A stretch of 64,000 bases of DNA, from positions 82,883-146,882 of the forward strand of contig JAKBAM010000005.1 in NCBI GenBank assembly GCA_021809105.1, written 5' to 3'. The notes beneath the pieces were generated by a model. The model was not told the origin of the DNA. It was given only the letters and a program-made list of their open reading frames with translations, and made no database searches. The position numbers and the translations under genes are program-made. Shown here piece after piece: positions 51,416-60,368 of the stretch (position 1 is the first letter of the stretch; each line of letters opens with the position of its first letter). This DNA is from Actinomycetes bacterium. GTDB taxonomy: Bacteria > Actinomycetota > Acidimicrobiia > Acidimicrobiales > Palsa-688.

Positions 51416-51561
51416 TGTTGAGGATCACGTGAGTCTCCCCACTCTCGATCACTGAAATTCCCCACCTCTCGGGCTGGTGATGGTCCACCAGTCGAGGGGG
51501 GCTCCCCCTTTGATGCTGGCGGTTCTCACACCAAGCCAGCGAGGAGGAGCCCCCGGTCACC

Positions 51562-52937
51562 ATGTTGACAACGGGAGAAGATGTGGAAGCGCATGTTTTG
51601 AGGAAGCGGGGGGTGGTCGATCTCGGCCATCGCCCGTCATCTGGGCCGGGACCGCAAGACGGTGCGGGCCTATCTGGAAGGAGAACGCCAGCCGGGAGTG
51701 CGCCGGCAGCCGGGACCGGACCCGCTGGAGCGGTTCGTGCCGTATCTGACCGCGAGGTTCACCGACGACCCGCACGTGTGGGCGTCCGCGCTCTATGACG
51801 AGCTGGTCCCGCTGGGCTATGACCGTTCGTATCGGAGTTTCGTCCGCCAGCTGCGGGCGGCCGGGCTGCGCCCGCACTGCGAGGCGTGCGATGGAGTCCG
51901 GGGTCGGGAGACGATCGACATTGCGCATCCGGCCGGGGAGGAGATCCAGTGGGACTGGTTCGAGCGGCGCAAGGCGCCGTGGGGCGGCACGGCCTATGTG
52001 CTGTTGGGGACGCTGCCGCACTCGGGCCGCACCCGGGGCGTCCTGGCCCCAGCGACCGACCAGGCCCATCTGATCGAGGCGATGGACGCAGTGTTGCGCC
52101 GTCTGGGCGGCACCGCCCGCTACTGGCGGGTCGACCGGATGGCGACGGTGATCGTGCCCGGCACCGGGGACGTTCAGGCCAGCTTCGCTCCGGTGGCCAA
52201 GCACTATGGCGCCGGGATCGCCGCTTGTCCGCCCCGGCGGGGGAACCGCAAGGGTGCGGTCGAAGCCGCCGTGCGCTTCGCCTGTGGCAGGTGGTGGCGA
52301 ACACTGGACGCGGGCAGCATGGAGACGGCGAAGGTGAGCCTGGACCGGTTCTGGGCGACCACCGGCGACGCCAGGCTGCGCAGCCCGGGCCGGATCGAGG
52401 ACCCGCCGGCGGGCGGCGGCCGGCCTCGTTGGCCGACCGTCGCCGAGCTCGCCGACGCGGAGCCCCTACTGGTGTTGCCCGCGGCGGTCTTCCCGGCCAC
52501 AGTGGAAGCCGAAGCGGTCGCCGATTCCCGGGCCACCGTGGCGTTCAGAGGGAACCGCTACTCCGTCCCACCCGGCTTGGCCGCCCAGACGATGCTCTTT
52601 GCGTCACCGGCTGGGCACCAACACCCTCGACGTGGTCAGCCCGGCTGGCACCACGCTTGTCACCCACACCCTCGCCGCCCCAGGGGCGGGGCTGATCGTG
52701 CGCACCCCGGGACACCGCGAGGCGCTGGAGAAGGTGGTGCTCGGCCAGTTCAACACCGCCCGGCCCTGTGACCGCAAGGCCAACCGGCCGCCCGGACAAG
52801 CGGCGCTGGCCGAACGGGCCCGGCCGCTCGGCGCCGGCGGGGCCGAACCCCGTGTCGATCTGGCCGAGATGGCTGAGGTCATCCGCCTGGCGTTCCCCGG
52901 ATCGACCGTGCTCGCCGATCGGGAGGTGACCGGGTGA
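51562..52937 (+). pseudogene. istA: IstA transposase of the IS21 element, with two frameshifts
   Basis: The reading MLTTGEDVEAHVLRKRG breaks in a run of six G at 51608-51613; the next frame continues WSISAIARHLGRDRKTVRAY and holds the rve core: EIQWDWFERRKAPWGGTAYV, VDRMATVIVPGTGD and ERRGNRKGAVEAAVRFACGR-type residues. A second break at a TTT near 52597 leads to GTNTLDVVSPAGTTLVTHTL and the end at 52937. Each break is one extra base in a homopolymer, so the gene could be decayed, a sequencing error or recoded. IstA cuts and joins the element ends with IstB. Confidence 0.85.
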
Positions 52938-53728
52938 GCGCCAACAGCGACTACCAAAAGCTCCGCTCGCACCTGGCGTTCCTGCGCATGGCCGCCGCCG
53001 CGGAGGCGCTGCCCGGCCTGCTCGAGCAGGCCACCAAGGCTGACGGCGGGCTCAGCCCCTCCGCCTTCTTAGAACAGCTTCTCTCCGCCGAGGTCGCCGC
53101 CACAGAACAACGGCGCCGGGCCAGCCTGGCCCGCTTCGCGTCCCTGCCATCCCCGTTCACCATCGACGATTTCGACTTCTCCGCCCAGCCCCGCCTCGAC
53201 CCCAAACTGATCGCCGAGCTGGCCAGTTTGCGCTTCGTCGAAGACGCCACCAACGTGTTGTTCATCGGGCCGCCCGGCGTCGGCAAGACCATGCTCGCCG
53301 TCGGCCTAGGCCACGCCGCCGTGGCGGCCGGGATGAGAGTCCACTACACCACCGCGGCCGATCTGGTCGCCCGCTGCCACCGGGCCGCCATCGAAGGACG
53401 CTGGGCCACCACCATCCGCTTCTACGCCGGACCCCGCCTGCTCATAATCGACGAACTCGGCTACCTGCCGCTCCCCGCCGAAGGCGCGTCCGCCCTGTTC
53501 CAGGTCATCTCCCAGCGCTACCTCAAAGGCAGCATCGCTCTGACCACCAACTTGGGCATCGCCAGCTGGGGGAAAGTGTTCGGCGACGACCAGACGGTCG
53601 CCGGCGCCCTCCTCGACCGGCTCCTACACCGATCCGTGGTGGTCAACATCGACGGCGACAGCTACCGCATGCGCTCACACCGGGCCCGAGCCGAAGCCGC
53701 CCGCCAAGCCATCGGCGCCCGGCCGTGA
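52934..53728 (+). CDS. istB: IstB ATPase of the IS21 element
   Basis: A 264-residue AAA+ protein: N-terminal DUF-like helices (YQKLRSHLAFLRMAAAAEAL), then Walker A FIGPPGVGKTMLAVGLGHAA (112-119), Walker B PRLLIIDELGYLPLPAEGAS, sensor I GSIALTTNLGIASWGKVFGD and a box of Arg residues near the end (YRMRSHRARAEAAR). IstB assembles on DNA and activates IstA at the target. GTGA overlap with istA, as in all IS21 elements. Appears intact. Confidence 0.95.
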   Translation: MSANSDYQKLRSHLAFLRMAAAAEALPGLLEQATKADGGLSPSAFLEQLLSAEVAATEQRRRASLARFASLPSPFTIDDFDFSAQPRLDPKLIAELASLRFVEDATNVLFIGPPGVGKTMLAVGLGHAAVAAGMRVHYTTAADLVARCHRAAIEGRWATTIRFYAGPRLLIIDELGYLPLPAEGASALFQVISQRYLKGSIALTTNLGIASWGKVFGDDQTVAGALLDRLLHRSVVVNIDGDSYRMRSHRARAEAARQAIGARP

Positions 53729-54132
53729 CCGCCCCCGCCCCCCGTCTCTGCCCCGGCTGCCAGCAATACTTCACCGCCCCCGGCGGCCGCACCCACTGCA
53801 CGCCCGCCTGCAAGACCGCCGACTGGCGCCGCCAACACACCAACCAGCCCACACCCGGCCAGACACACGCACCCCCGCCGGACATCTACATCTGCCCCGG
53901 CCGCGACCGCCGCTACCAGCACCACCAGCCCTCCCACGCCACCCCGCCGCCGTCCTGCCCGGACTGCGCCACCCCCACCCGGCGCATCGGCATCGGCGGC
54001 CACTGCCCCTGCTGCGACCAGCCAGTCGCCGCCACCGAACTCCTCGACAACCAGGAGGGACAGCCACCAACACCTGATTCTACCCTTCACACCGACCAGA
54101 ACCAGCCCCGACCAACTGGGGAAGTTCGGTGA
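53725..54132 (+). CDS. Third IS21 gene: small zinc-finger-like protein
   Basis: A 135-residue protein from a GTGA overlap with istB. It has CPGCQQYFTAPGGRTHCTPA with CK following, a treble-clef-like pair, then ICPGRDRRYQ, SCPDCATPTRRIG and HCPCCDQPVAA: four CxxC-type pairs, enough for two or three zinc sites. Most of the rest is Pro/His/Thr-rich. It lies fully inside the element ends. Passenger or accessory genes of this kind are seen in some actinobacterial IS21-like elements; function is unknown. Confidence 0.65.
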   Translation: MTAPAPRLCPGCQQYFTAPGGRTHCTPACKTADWRRQHTNQPTPGQTHAPPPDIYICPGRDRRYQHHQPSHATPPPSCPDCATPTRRIGIGGHCPCCDQPVAATELLDNQEGQPPTPDSTLHTDQNQPRPTGEVR

Positions 54133-54164
54133 TCGACACCGGGGAAAATCCGCGATCCGCGACA

Positions 54165-55288
54165 CCGGCGAAGGGGAACCGACAGAGCCCCGAGTCCTTC
54201 AGGCGCTGAATGTGGGACTCGACGTGGGCATGGGCCCGCATGGTGACATCCAGCTCTCTCGGGTCGCCGTCCTGGTCGGTGTAGAAGCCCCAGTAGCGGT
54301 AGTCGAGACTCGGGAACAGGCTGCGCTGGGCTCCGGGGTGGAGGGGTTCGCGTCGGATGATCAGCCGAGTTCTCGAGGGGAGCTTCTTCCCGTCGATGAG
54401 CGAGGTGAGCTCGGCCACCGCTGCCCCCTCCTTCATCTCTCCGTCCTGGGCGAGGGCATCCAGCCACACCTCCTCGGTCCCGATGGCGTCGAAGATGGCG
54501 GCCGTCACCTGGGCATTCGATCGGGCGGACACGAAGAAGCCGACGTTGCGGGCCCGGCAGGCCGCCAGGAAGTCCTCGGTGCATCCGGCCGAGTCGGCCC
54601 GCATGACGACGTCCCGGTTGACCAACTCGGGATCGTCGCCGGCACGGTGTCCACGAGCGATGTCGGCGGGCAACTGATCGATGCCACCGTCGAGCACGGT
54701 GATGTGATCAGCCACTGTGTTGGAGCCGGCGTTCCCCGGGCGCAGGAGGGCGGACAGGGTCTCACCGGTGCAATCTGCGAAACAGAACAGCGGATGGAAC
54801 CCGAAGCCGCCCTTGAAGGTGGGAGCTGTCTGCTCCTTGTTCTCCGAGTGGATCTCGACCAGGGAGGCGTCGATGTCCAAGAAGACGCGATCACTGCCCG
54901 TCGTCGCCGACGATCGGGACCACACCTCAGCTCGCATCTCAGCCATGGCTTCTGCGATGCCGGCACGGGTCGACGGCGTGATCTCGTGGAACGTGCGGGC
55001 GACGGTGGTGTCCGACGGCACTGAGCCGAACAGGTCGGCTCCGCTGCGCAGGTGCTCGATGTCGAGGCAGCTCTCCCCACCCCCGGCCAGCATGAGCGCG
55101 GTCTGCACGAGGACCTTGCCCCGGTCGTGGACCGGGAAGCCGCTTCCACTCCACGGGATCCAGGAGGACAGTGCATCACCGAGCCCCGATCGGTCGGCAA
55201 AGTGACCAAGGGCGTGGAGTCCGACGTGGGCCACCACGCCGGTCCCACCGGGTTCCACCACGACGCGACGAGTGCTGTTACCGTTCAC
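54165..55288 (-). pseudogene. IS1380 transposase, N-terminal and central part
   Basis: From the GTG at 55288 (GAAGGGCAC upstream) the reading has GLHALGHFADRSGLGDALSS, GKVLVQTALMLAGGGESCLD, VFLDIDASLVEIHSENKEQT (first Asp), GFHPLFCFADCTGETLSALL, VVMRADSAGCTEDFLAACRA (second Asp) and IRREPLHPGAQRSLFP. These are IS1380 DDE motifs. It runs to FPFAG and is interrupted there by the IS21 element. Both parts together give 456 codons in frame. Confidence 0.88.
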
Positions 55289-55407
55289 TTTGGAAGTGCC
55301 CTTCGGTCGGGGATTGCTGGGTCTCGACAACCACAGTTTCCCCTACTAGAAGGGCGTTTCCGCGGACGCGGCGGGTTCAGCTCAATGAGCGGCGTGAAGA
55401 GGCGGGG

Positions 55408-56319
55408 TTAGCTCTCGACCGATTCTGGAAGATCGATGTAGATAGCAATCGCTGCAGCAATTGGGGCGCCTCGAAGATTGAAGACTCGGTTGACGCCGGG
55501 GTCGTCGATGAACGGATCCCCGGGAACGTACCCTTCGCGGCAACCGAGCACCTCATCCGCAACGAAGCTCGGGAGTGCTTCACCGAGCGTCGCACCTCCT
55601 GCGAGAAGGTCGTTATATGAAGGCGCGTAGTTCCGAGCGAACTGAGTCGTGCTCGCCCTAAGGAGAGGCGCCGGGAGTATGCGAGCCCCGACTTCTGTAT
55701 GCGGGCGCTCGGCGAGCGGTAACTGAATGGGCACATCTACCTGCACCGGAAGGTGGGCGGGATGGTAGAGGAGGTAATGGATCGGGATTCCGAATTGGGA
55801 CTCGTAGTCTGCGATCGTGCGCCACTGATCGTCACCGAGTTGTAGTGCCCGGTAACGGCACTCGTTATCGAACCGGAAGGTCCTCGGCGCCCGGATATCT
55901 ATATCGTCGACGATACGTACGAGGTGGCCGAAGCCCCCCGGTCGAGCCAGTCCGTGTGTCTCAACGAACTCAACTTCACGTGGGTACAAGCGCTTGCTCT
56001 GCAGCAACACCACCTTCCGGCGGAGCACTTGGCCAAGGCGCCGAAACGTAACGAGCAATCCGAGGTCGGCGACTTCCCACCGCTCAAGATGCCAGCCACC
56101 TCCTACGAAGTGGACGTCGATATCGACCACGGTGTCTGAAGGTGTTCGATGCAGCCCAGAATGCATAGAGATAAATTCGACCAGGGCCATGTCTAGTGCT
56201 TCCTCGTGGACATTCGGTTGTCGTTCGATGCGCTCGGCTATCCCATCATGGGCGGCCGAAAATACTCGTCGAATGTAATCAACGACGTCGTTGGGCAGGG
56301 AAATCGGGTCAAGCGCCAA
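55408..56319 (-). CDS. Unknown protein with a nuclease-like D...QxK motif
   Basis: A 303-residue protein that I do not recognise. Residues about 75-115 read ERWEVADLGLLVTFRRLGQV followed by LRRKVVLLQSKRLYPREVEF: Asp in a strand, then Gln-x-Lys at the end of a long hydrophobic strand. This fits PD-(D/E)xK-like nucleases that use Gln. The rest is mixed alpha/beta with FGIPIHYLLYHPAHLPVQVD. Start TTG at 56319 has no clear ribosome site. It lies 36 bases downstream of the next gene and probably forms a pair with it. A defence function is possible because of the AbiE locus next door, but it is only a guess. Confidence 0.55.
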   Translation of the reverse strand: MALDPISLPNDVVDYIRRVFSAAHDGIAERIERQPNVHEEALDMALVEFISMHSGLHRTPSDTVVDIDVHFVGGGWHLERWEVADLGLLVTFRRLGQVLRRKVVLLQSKRLYPREVEFVETHGLARPGGFGHLVRIVDDIDIRAPRTFRFDNECRYRALQLGDDQWRTIADYESQFGIPIHYLLYHPAHLPVQVDVPIQLPLAERPHTEVGARILPAPLLRASTTQFARNYAPSYNDLLAGGATLGEALPSFVADEVLGCREGYVPGDPFIDDPGVNRVFNLRGAPIAAAIAIYIDLPESVES

Positions 56320-56355
56320 TTCAGCCCGAGAGTTAGTAAGGCGATCGCATGATTG

Positions 56356-57789
56356 TTAGATGGTTGCTTGAGGAAAGCGTTTGTCAAAAGTTTCTATCTC
56401 CTTGCGAATGCCGAGCAGCAGCAGGATCCGGTCGCGACTCCATTGCGACCACGGATCTCCCGGACCGCTTCCGGACAGAGACCCGAGGCGCAGCTTGGTC
56501 GGATCGACACCTGGGAAGGCTTCAACCGGCGTTGCGGTCATGAGGGCGTTCATTGCCTTGAACCCTGCGACGAGTGCCTGATCGATGAAGACAAGCGGGT
56601 CGATAGTGGTCGTTCCAGGGATCAGCGTCTGAACGCCCCACGCCTCTTTGCCACCGAGACTGTCGATCGCCTCGCGGAACGCCCGGGCGGCATAGCTACC
56701 TCGAGGAGTACGGACCGTCGTTCGGGTCGGGCCGTGGATGGAGCTCGCCATCCCAAACGTCGGCAGGCCACTGTCATGGATCGAGTTACGTAGAAGCGAG
56801 ATGATCTCGAGGGCATCACGATGCGGCGAGCCGGGGGCCATTACTGCTGCCAACGACGAGTGAGAGCTCGCCAGAGCGTCTAACCACTTTTTCGTTCGCC
56901 AACTCGGGCTCGTGCGTTGGACATGTACGCCGAGCCCCTCGGCGGTTACCTGGGCGAGAGCGTCGAAGGCGCCGCTCATCTGCAGCAAAAACATCTCAAA
57001 GCAGAAGGGAATCAGATCAGCCGCGACCACCGAGAGAACCTGGTCCCGGGCGCGCACCGTCCAGTCCACCCGTTCGAGACAGGTCTGGCCCAGCGCTCGC
57101 AGAGTTGCTGGCAACGTGTCGGCAGCCAAGACGTCCTCACCCGCTCCCGTGCTGTTCTGACAGGCGGAGAACCAACGATCGGCGGCTGGGAGAACGACAC
57201 GAGAGGCGACAACATAAAACCAGAAGCGGCCCTGGACGTAGGCGCGATCGTCGCCAAGAACGTAGATTCCTCGTGATCGCAGAAACAGCGATAAGTGGGC
57301 GACCGCCTCGGCCGAGGATCGGATGTTGATCCGGCCGCCTATTCCCACGGGTTCGCGTAGAAGAGGGGCGCTGTCGGACACGATCATGTCGAAGCGGTGT
57401 CGGGCGCCGACCTCCGCGTAACCGAGCTGCCGAAGTGCCTCTTGGACGGGTAACTCCGCGGTGGATATCCGCTCCGCGAAGATGCGCCAGGTCGAGGCGG
57501 GATTTAGTGCGGCGTGGGTCAGGCGTCCGGGAGCGTGCAATCGTACGGCGATGTGATCGTTCACCTCTGTCGCCCAATCGATCTTTACCCACCGCACGCT
57601 GTCATCGGTGGTCGACCAGCACTCGATGGCCGGAAGAGTCGCGAAGGCATCGAGTACCTCGAGGGCTTCTCCTTCGATGATCGTCGGCCGATCGATTAGT
57701 AGCCGGAAGGGGCGCCCCTCCGGCGTTGCGATGAATGGGGTGACCGGGTCATCGCCTTGTTTGGGCAAGGGGTGTAAGGGTCGGATCAT
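56356..57789 (-). CDS. Unknown 477-residue protein, partner of the nuclease-like gene
   Basis: No known family is apparent. The N-terminal part is beta-rich (RPFRLLIDRPTIIEGEALEV, VKIDWATEVNDHIAVRLHAP). The middle has FWFYVVASRVVLPAADRWFS and LIPFCFEMFLLQMSGAFDAL, the latter followed by WLDALASSHSSLAAVM, IISLLRNSIHDSGLPTFGMA and RNSIHD-type residues resembling HEPN-like R-x4-6-H motifs (RNSIHD). If real, that would point to an RNA nuclease helix bundle. It starts 34 bases after the AbiEii relic ends and precedes the nuclease-like gene, all on the minus strand. Confidence 0.55.
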   Translation of the reverse strand: MIRPLHPLPKQGDDPVTPFIATPEGRPFRLLIDRPTIIEGEALEVLDAFATLPAIECWSTTDDSVRWVKIDWATEVNDHIAVRLHAPGRLTHAALNPASTWRIFAERISTAELPVQEALRQLGYAEVGARHRFDMIVSDSAPLLREPVGIGGRINIRSSAEAVAHLSLFLRSRGIYVLGDDRAYVQGRFWFYVVASRVVLPAADRWFSACQNSTGAGEDVLAADTLPATLRALGQTCLERVDWTVRARDQVLSVVAADLIPFCFEMFLLQMSGAFDALAQVTAEGLGVHVQRTSPSWRTKKWLDALASSHSSLAAVMAPGSPHRDALEIISLLRNSIHDSGLPTFGMASSIHGPTRTTVRTPRGSYAARAFREAIDSLGGKEAWGVQTLIPGTTTIDPLVFIDQALVAGFKAMNALMTATPVEAFPGVDPTKLRLGSLSGSGPGDPWSQWSRDRILLLLGIRKEIETFDKRFPQATI

Positions 57790-57822
57790 CGCAGCGACGT
57801 GGTCCTGTTCACCGGTGATCGC

Positions 57823-58999
57823 TTAGAACTCGACGCGGAACTTCGGGGTGAACGGGACTGCAGTGGGTCGGATGGCCGCGATTCGGTCGACTCGGTAGCT
57901 TCGCAACTCTCCTTAGTCGTTGACCACGAACAGCACCAGGTTGCCGTCTTGGGTGTACCGCAGAGAGTACGGCTCGACACGACGTGGACCCTGTCGTCCT
58001 CGTTCCGCTCGGTAGTCGATATCTACCATGACCCGGTTCGCGCCGGCATAGCGCAGAAGCTCTAGTGGCACTTGGCGCCGCCATGACGTGATCGCCCTTG
58101 GCGCGTCCCAAGCGGCGTCGAGCTTGCCGTACTGGGCCCGCGGAAGCGTTTGGCGCGCGGAGCGTCCCCGCAAGCCAGGAGAAGACGTCGTCGAGGCTGG
58201 CCCAGAATCCCTCGAAGGGGACGAGCGGTTGGGGGAGCTGGTGGGCGAGCATGTTCTCCCACTCGCTCTCGATCTCGGCCCGGAACGGAGACGAACGGAT
58301 GATCTCGACCGTCGGCACGTCGATCCCGGCGTGGTCGCACTTTCGTTCGAGCGCGCTGCGCACGCTCCGGCCCAGGCCGATGAGGTCTGGATGGCGGTGC
58401 ATGTGGACGACGTCGTAGAGATCGCGAGGCCGGCAGCGCTCGGCGAGCGCCCGGAGCTTTTCGCCGAACAGTTCCGCGATGGAGTAGCAGAACACCTCAT
58501 CGACGGGGAGCTGATCGCTGTAGGGATGCCCGACCCGTCGGAAGGCGGGACGGTCGACCAGGACTTCGTCGGAGGTGAGGTCGAGCTTTACCTTGGGCAT
58601 CGTCGGGTTGCTGTTCGGTCCCCGATAGGCGATCCGTCCCTGGGTGGTGGGGTTCCCTCTCTTGTTACGCTTGCGCTGGAAGGACTTGTCGTCGAGGACC
58701 AGTTCGAGGCCCGATCCTTCTCGTATCCACGCGGCGATCTCACCGAAGATGGGCATGAGGGCGTCGGGCTCTTCGGGACCGCCGTCGACGATGGTGAAGT
58801 CGAGGTCCTCGGAGAACCGGTACGTCTCGTAGTAGCACTTGCGAAGGCAGGTGCCCCCTTTGAAGATCCAGGTCCGGTTCAGTTCGGCGTGGTTGGCGAT
58901 GCCTGCCAAGAGCCATCCGAGGACGTAGTCCTTCTCGATGACACCCTGGTCGAGGATCCACTCGGCGCGCAGCGCGGCCAGTTCTCGTTGGGGAATCAC
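57823..58999 (-). pseudogene. AbiEii-type nucleotidyltransferase toxin, broken in the C-terminal part
   Basis: From the GTG at 58999 the N-terminal part is a normal AbiEii: VIEKDYVLGWLLAGIANHAE, WIFKGGTCLRKCYYETYRFS then EDLDFTIVDGG (GG-x-S/T and D-x-D of the nucleotidyltransferase) and LFGEKLRALAERCRPRDLYD. Near 58150-58165 the frame shifts; the other frame continues RAQYGKLDAAWDAPRAITSW, VPLELLRYAGANRVMVDIDY and RRVEPYSLRYTQDGNLVLFV, a WYL-like end. That frame has a TAA at 57913 and then GELRSYRVDRIAAIRPTAVP up to 57823. A frameshift plus a stop suggest an inactive toxin tail. Confidence 0.8.
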
Positions 59000-59814
59000 G
59001 ACGCACCCTCTTGGACCACCGTCACGTTCACCCGAAGCCCCCACTGCATCACTCGACGGCCTCCGGAAGGTCCGTCGGGGTCGAGGCTTGAGATGCCCGA
59101 CGACACCCGCTCCTGACACGCTGATTGCAGGCCAGTCTGGTCAAGGCCGAGCGCTTCGACGAGATAGCCAAGCCGCTTGAAGACAGCTCGGTTCCCCAGT
59201 CGATCCCCAGCTGCTACCAGCAGCATCGGGTCGTGCTCGTCGAGGTATGCCCCGAGGATCTCGGCACCATGGCGGATTCCACCGCCTAGTTTCGGGCGGT
59301 CCAAGATGTCCACCACCGTGCGAGCAGGGTCGGCGAAACGGAGCCGGACACCGTCGCGCCACTCCGACTTGAGCCCCCACGTCAGCACGTCCGGCTCGAC
59401 GTGCCCGATGAGGTAGTCGTGGTCCAAGAGCTTCGCTGTCGCAGCCCGAACCCGCACGGAGGTCTTCAGGACCGTCGTGCGAAAGACCTGCTCGGTGAGC
59501 GCCCAGTGCTGCGCCGCCGTCCAGCCCGTGAAGTAGCAAGGGTTCCACACCTTTGCAGCAACCACTAGCGCGTCCTCGGACCACGCCGACGGGTTCGCTG
59601 CCTCGACGGGGACCCCGATGTACAGACCTCGGCGCACCCGGCGCACCCAGCCATCCCCGGCCCACCTCGCCAGCTTCTTCGCGGCCGTGTCCGCATCCAC
59701 CCCGAGGGCTCTGACGACATCGGAGGGCGTGACGAAGCGACGACCCGAGCCGAGCACCGCTGCGAGCTCGGCTCGACCCCGACGGCTGATCCCGGCTGCT
59801 TGCAACATCATCAC
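58996..59814 (-). CDS. AbiEi-type antitoxin (winged-helix transcription regulator)
   Basis: A 272-residue protein: N-terminal winged helix (FVTPSDVVRALGVDADTAAK, KLARWAGDGWVRRVRRGLYI) and the AbiEi domain (WNPCYFTGWTAAQHWALTEQ, VFRTTVLKTSVRVRAATAKL, GVRLRFADPARTVVDILDRP). AbiEi proteins bind inverted repeats in their own promoter and neutralise the AbiEii nucleotidyltransferase. Its stop overlaps the toxin GTG (GTGA). The first codons are ATG ATG ATG, so the exact start may be any of three. It looks intact, unlike the toxin. Confidence 0.9.
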   Translation of the reverse strand: MMMLQAAGISRRGRAELAAVLGSGRRFVTPSDVVRALGVDADTAAKKLARWAGDGWVRRVRRGLYIGVPVEAANPSAWSEDALVVAAKVWNPCYFTGWTAAQHWALTEQVFRTTVLKTSVRVRAATAKLLDHDYLIGHVEPDVLTWGLKSEWRDGVRLRFADPARTVVDILDRPKLGGGIRHGAEILGAYLDEHDPMLLVAAGDRLGNRAVFKRLGYLVEALGLDQTGLQSACQERVSSGISSLDPDGPSGGRRVMQWGLRVNVTVVQEGAS

Positions 59815-59822
59815 TCCGATAC

Positions 59823-59901
59823 CTACTTCATGGAGAGAACTACTGGACTCAGCATATCACCGACAGGATAGTACCCGTAACTCCTGTCCGATATGAAGTA
59901 G
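59823..59901 (-). promoter_or_regulatory. Nested inverted repeats, probable AbiEi operator
   Basis: CTACTTCAT (59823-59831) pairs with ATGAAGTAG (59893-59901), and inside them GACAGGA (59862-59868) pairs with TCCTGTC (59882-59888), flanked by ATATCACC and CCGATAT. All lie within 90 bases upstream of the AbiEi start. A further CGATATGAAG copy is at 59964-59973. Confidence 0.6.
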
Positions 59902-60149
59902 CGGCCTATCGATATCAGCGGCCTTGGGCTCTAACCCGAAGGTCCAGTCGTAGGTGTCGATGTCGATATGAAGCTACGACCGGCCCAGAATCCCGGCTCT
60001 GGATAATGGCCGGCCGGATCCTCGGGGGCTCAGCCCGATGGCGCCCGCAGCGAGGTCAGGGCACGTCCTCCCAGGTCAGGTAGCACTTTCGTCGTCCAGC
60101 CAAAGCACGGCGCAGACTGGCACGGTTGCCGTGTCGGTTGGAGCTAACG

Positions 60150-60171
60150 CGTAAATCGGGCCCCCGCCACC
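60150..60171 (+). other. Possible second attachment site (tRNA-end-like)
   Basis: GTAAATCGGGCCCCCGCCACCA resembles the 3' end of the tRNA fragment at 10588-10634 (AAATCCAACCCCCGCCACCA); 17 of the last 20 bases agree. There is no tRNA structure upstream. It could be the far junction of the element that starts at 10588, or a chance similarity. Confidence 0.35.
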
Positions 60172-60368
60172 ATCGGTTGCCGATTTCGGCCGCCTCCTGC
60201 ATACGCACAAGCCGCTGACCAGCATGTTTAGGTCGGCGGCTTGTGGTTTATGGGGCGAGTTTGTGGGGTCCTACTCAACTCCTGCATAGGGCAAAAAGGC
60301 GGCGCGCCAGGGCACGGGCGGGGCGACACGCTGCGGTTTCGCGCATCAAGGCTGGCGGCGTTCGAGCG

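Larger units (their letters stand above)
51416..54164 (+). mobile_element. IS21-family insertion sequence, 2749 bp, CCGG target duplication
   Basis: Terminal inverted repeats of about 49 bases: left 51416 on starts TGTTGAGGATC and holds CTCGATCACTGAAATTCCCCA; right (minus, from 54164) starts TGTCGCGGATC and holds GTCGATCACCGAACTTCCCCA. CCGG lies just outside both ends (51412-51415 and 54165-54168). Inside are istA (frameshifted), istB and a third zinc-finger gene. Confidence 0.9.
50997..55365 (-). mobile_element. IS1380-family element, interrupted by an IS21-family element
   Basis: The outer element is marked by a split IS1380 transposase (51165-51415 and 54165-55288, minus). The right end is set by CCGCGGAAACGCCC on the minus strand, which resembles CCGCGAAAGTGCCC at 63916 in front of a second copy. 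The left end is less sure; CCTGAAGTCGTCATTCCGG at 50997 is a possible diverged partner. Without the IS21 insert the element would be about 1.6 kb, the normal IS1380 size. Confidence 0.6.

Noticed and set aside
59941..60000. Riboswitch or structured leader upstream of AbiEi
   Set aside because: The repeats are better explained as DNA operator arms; no known riboswitch core was recognised.
60100..60171. A complete tRNA gene ending in CCCCGCCACCA
   Set aside because: No T-loop (GTTCRA), no D-arm and no matching 5' acceptor strand could be found; only the last bases look like a tRNA end.
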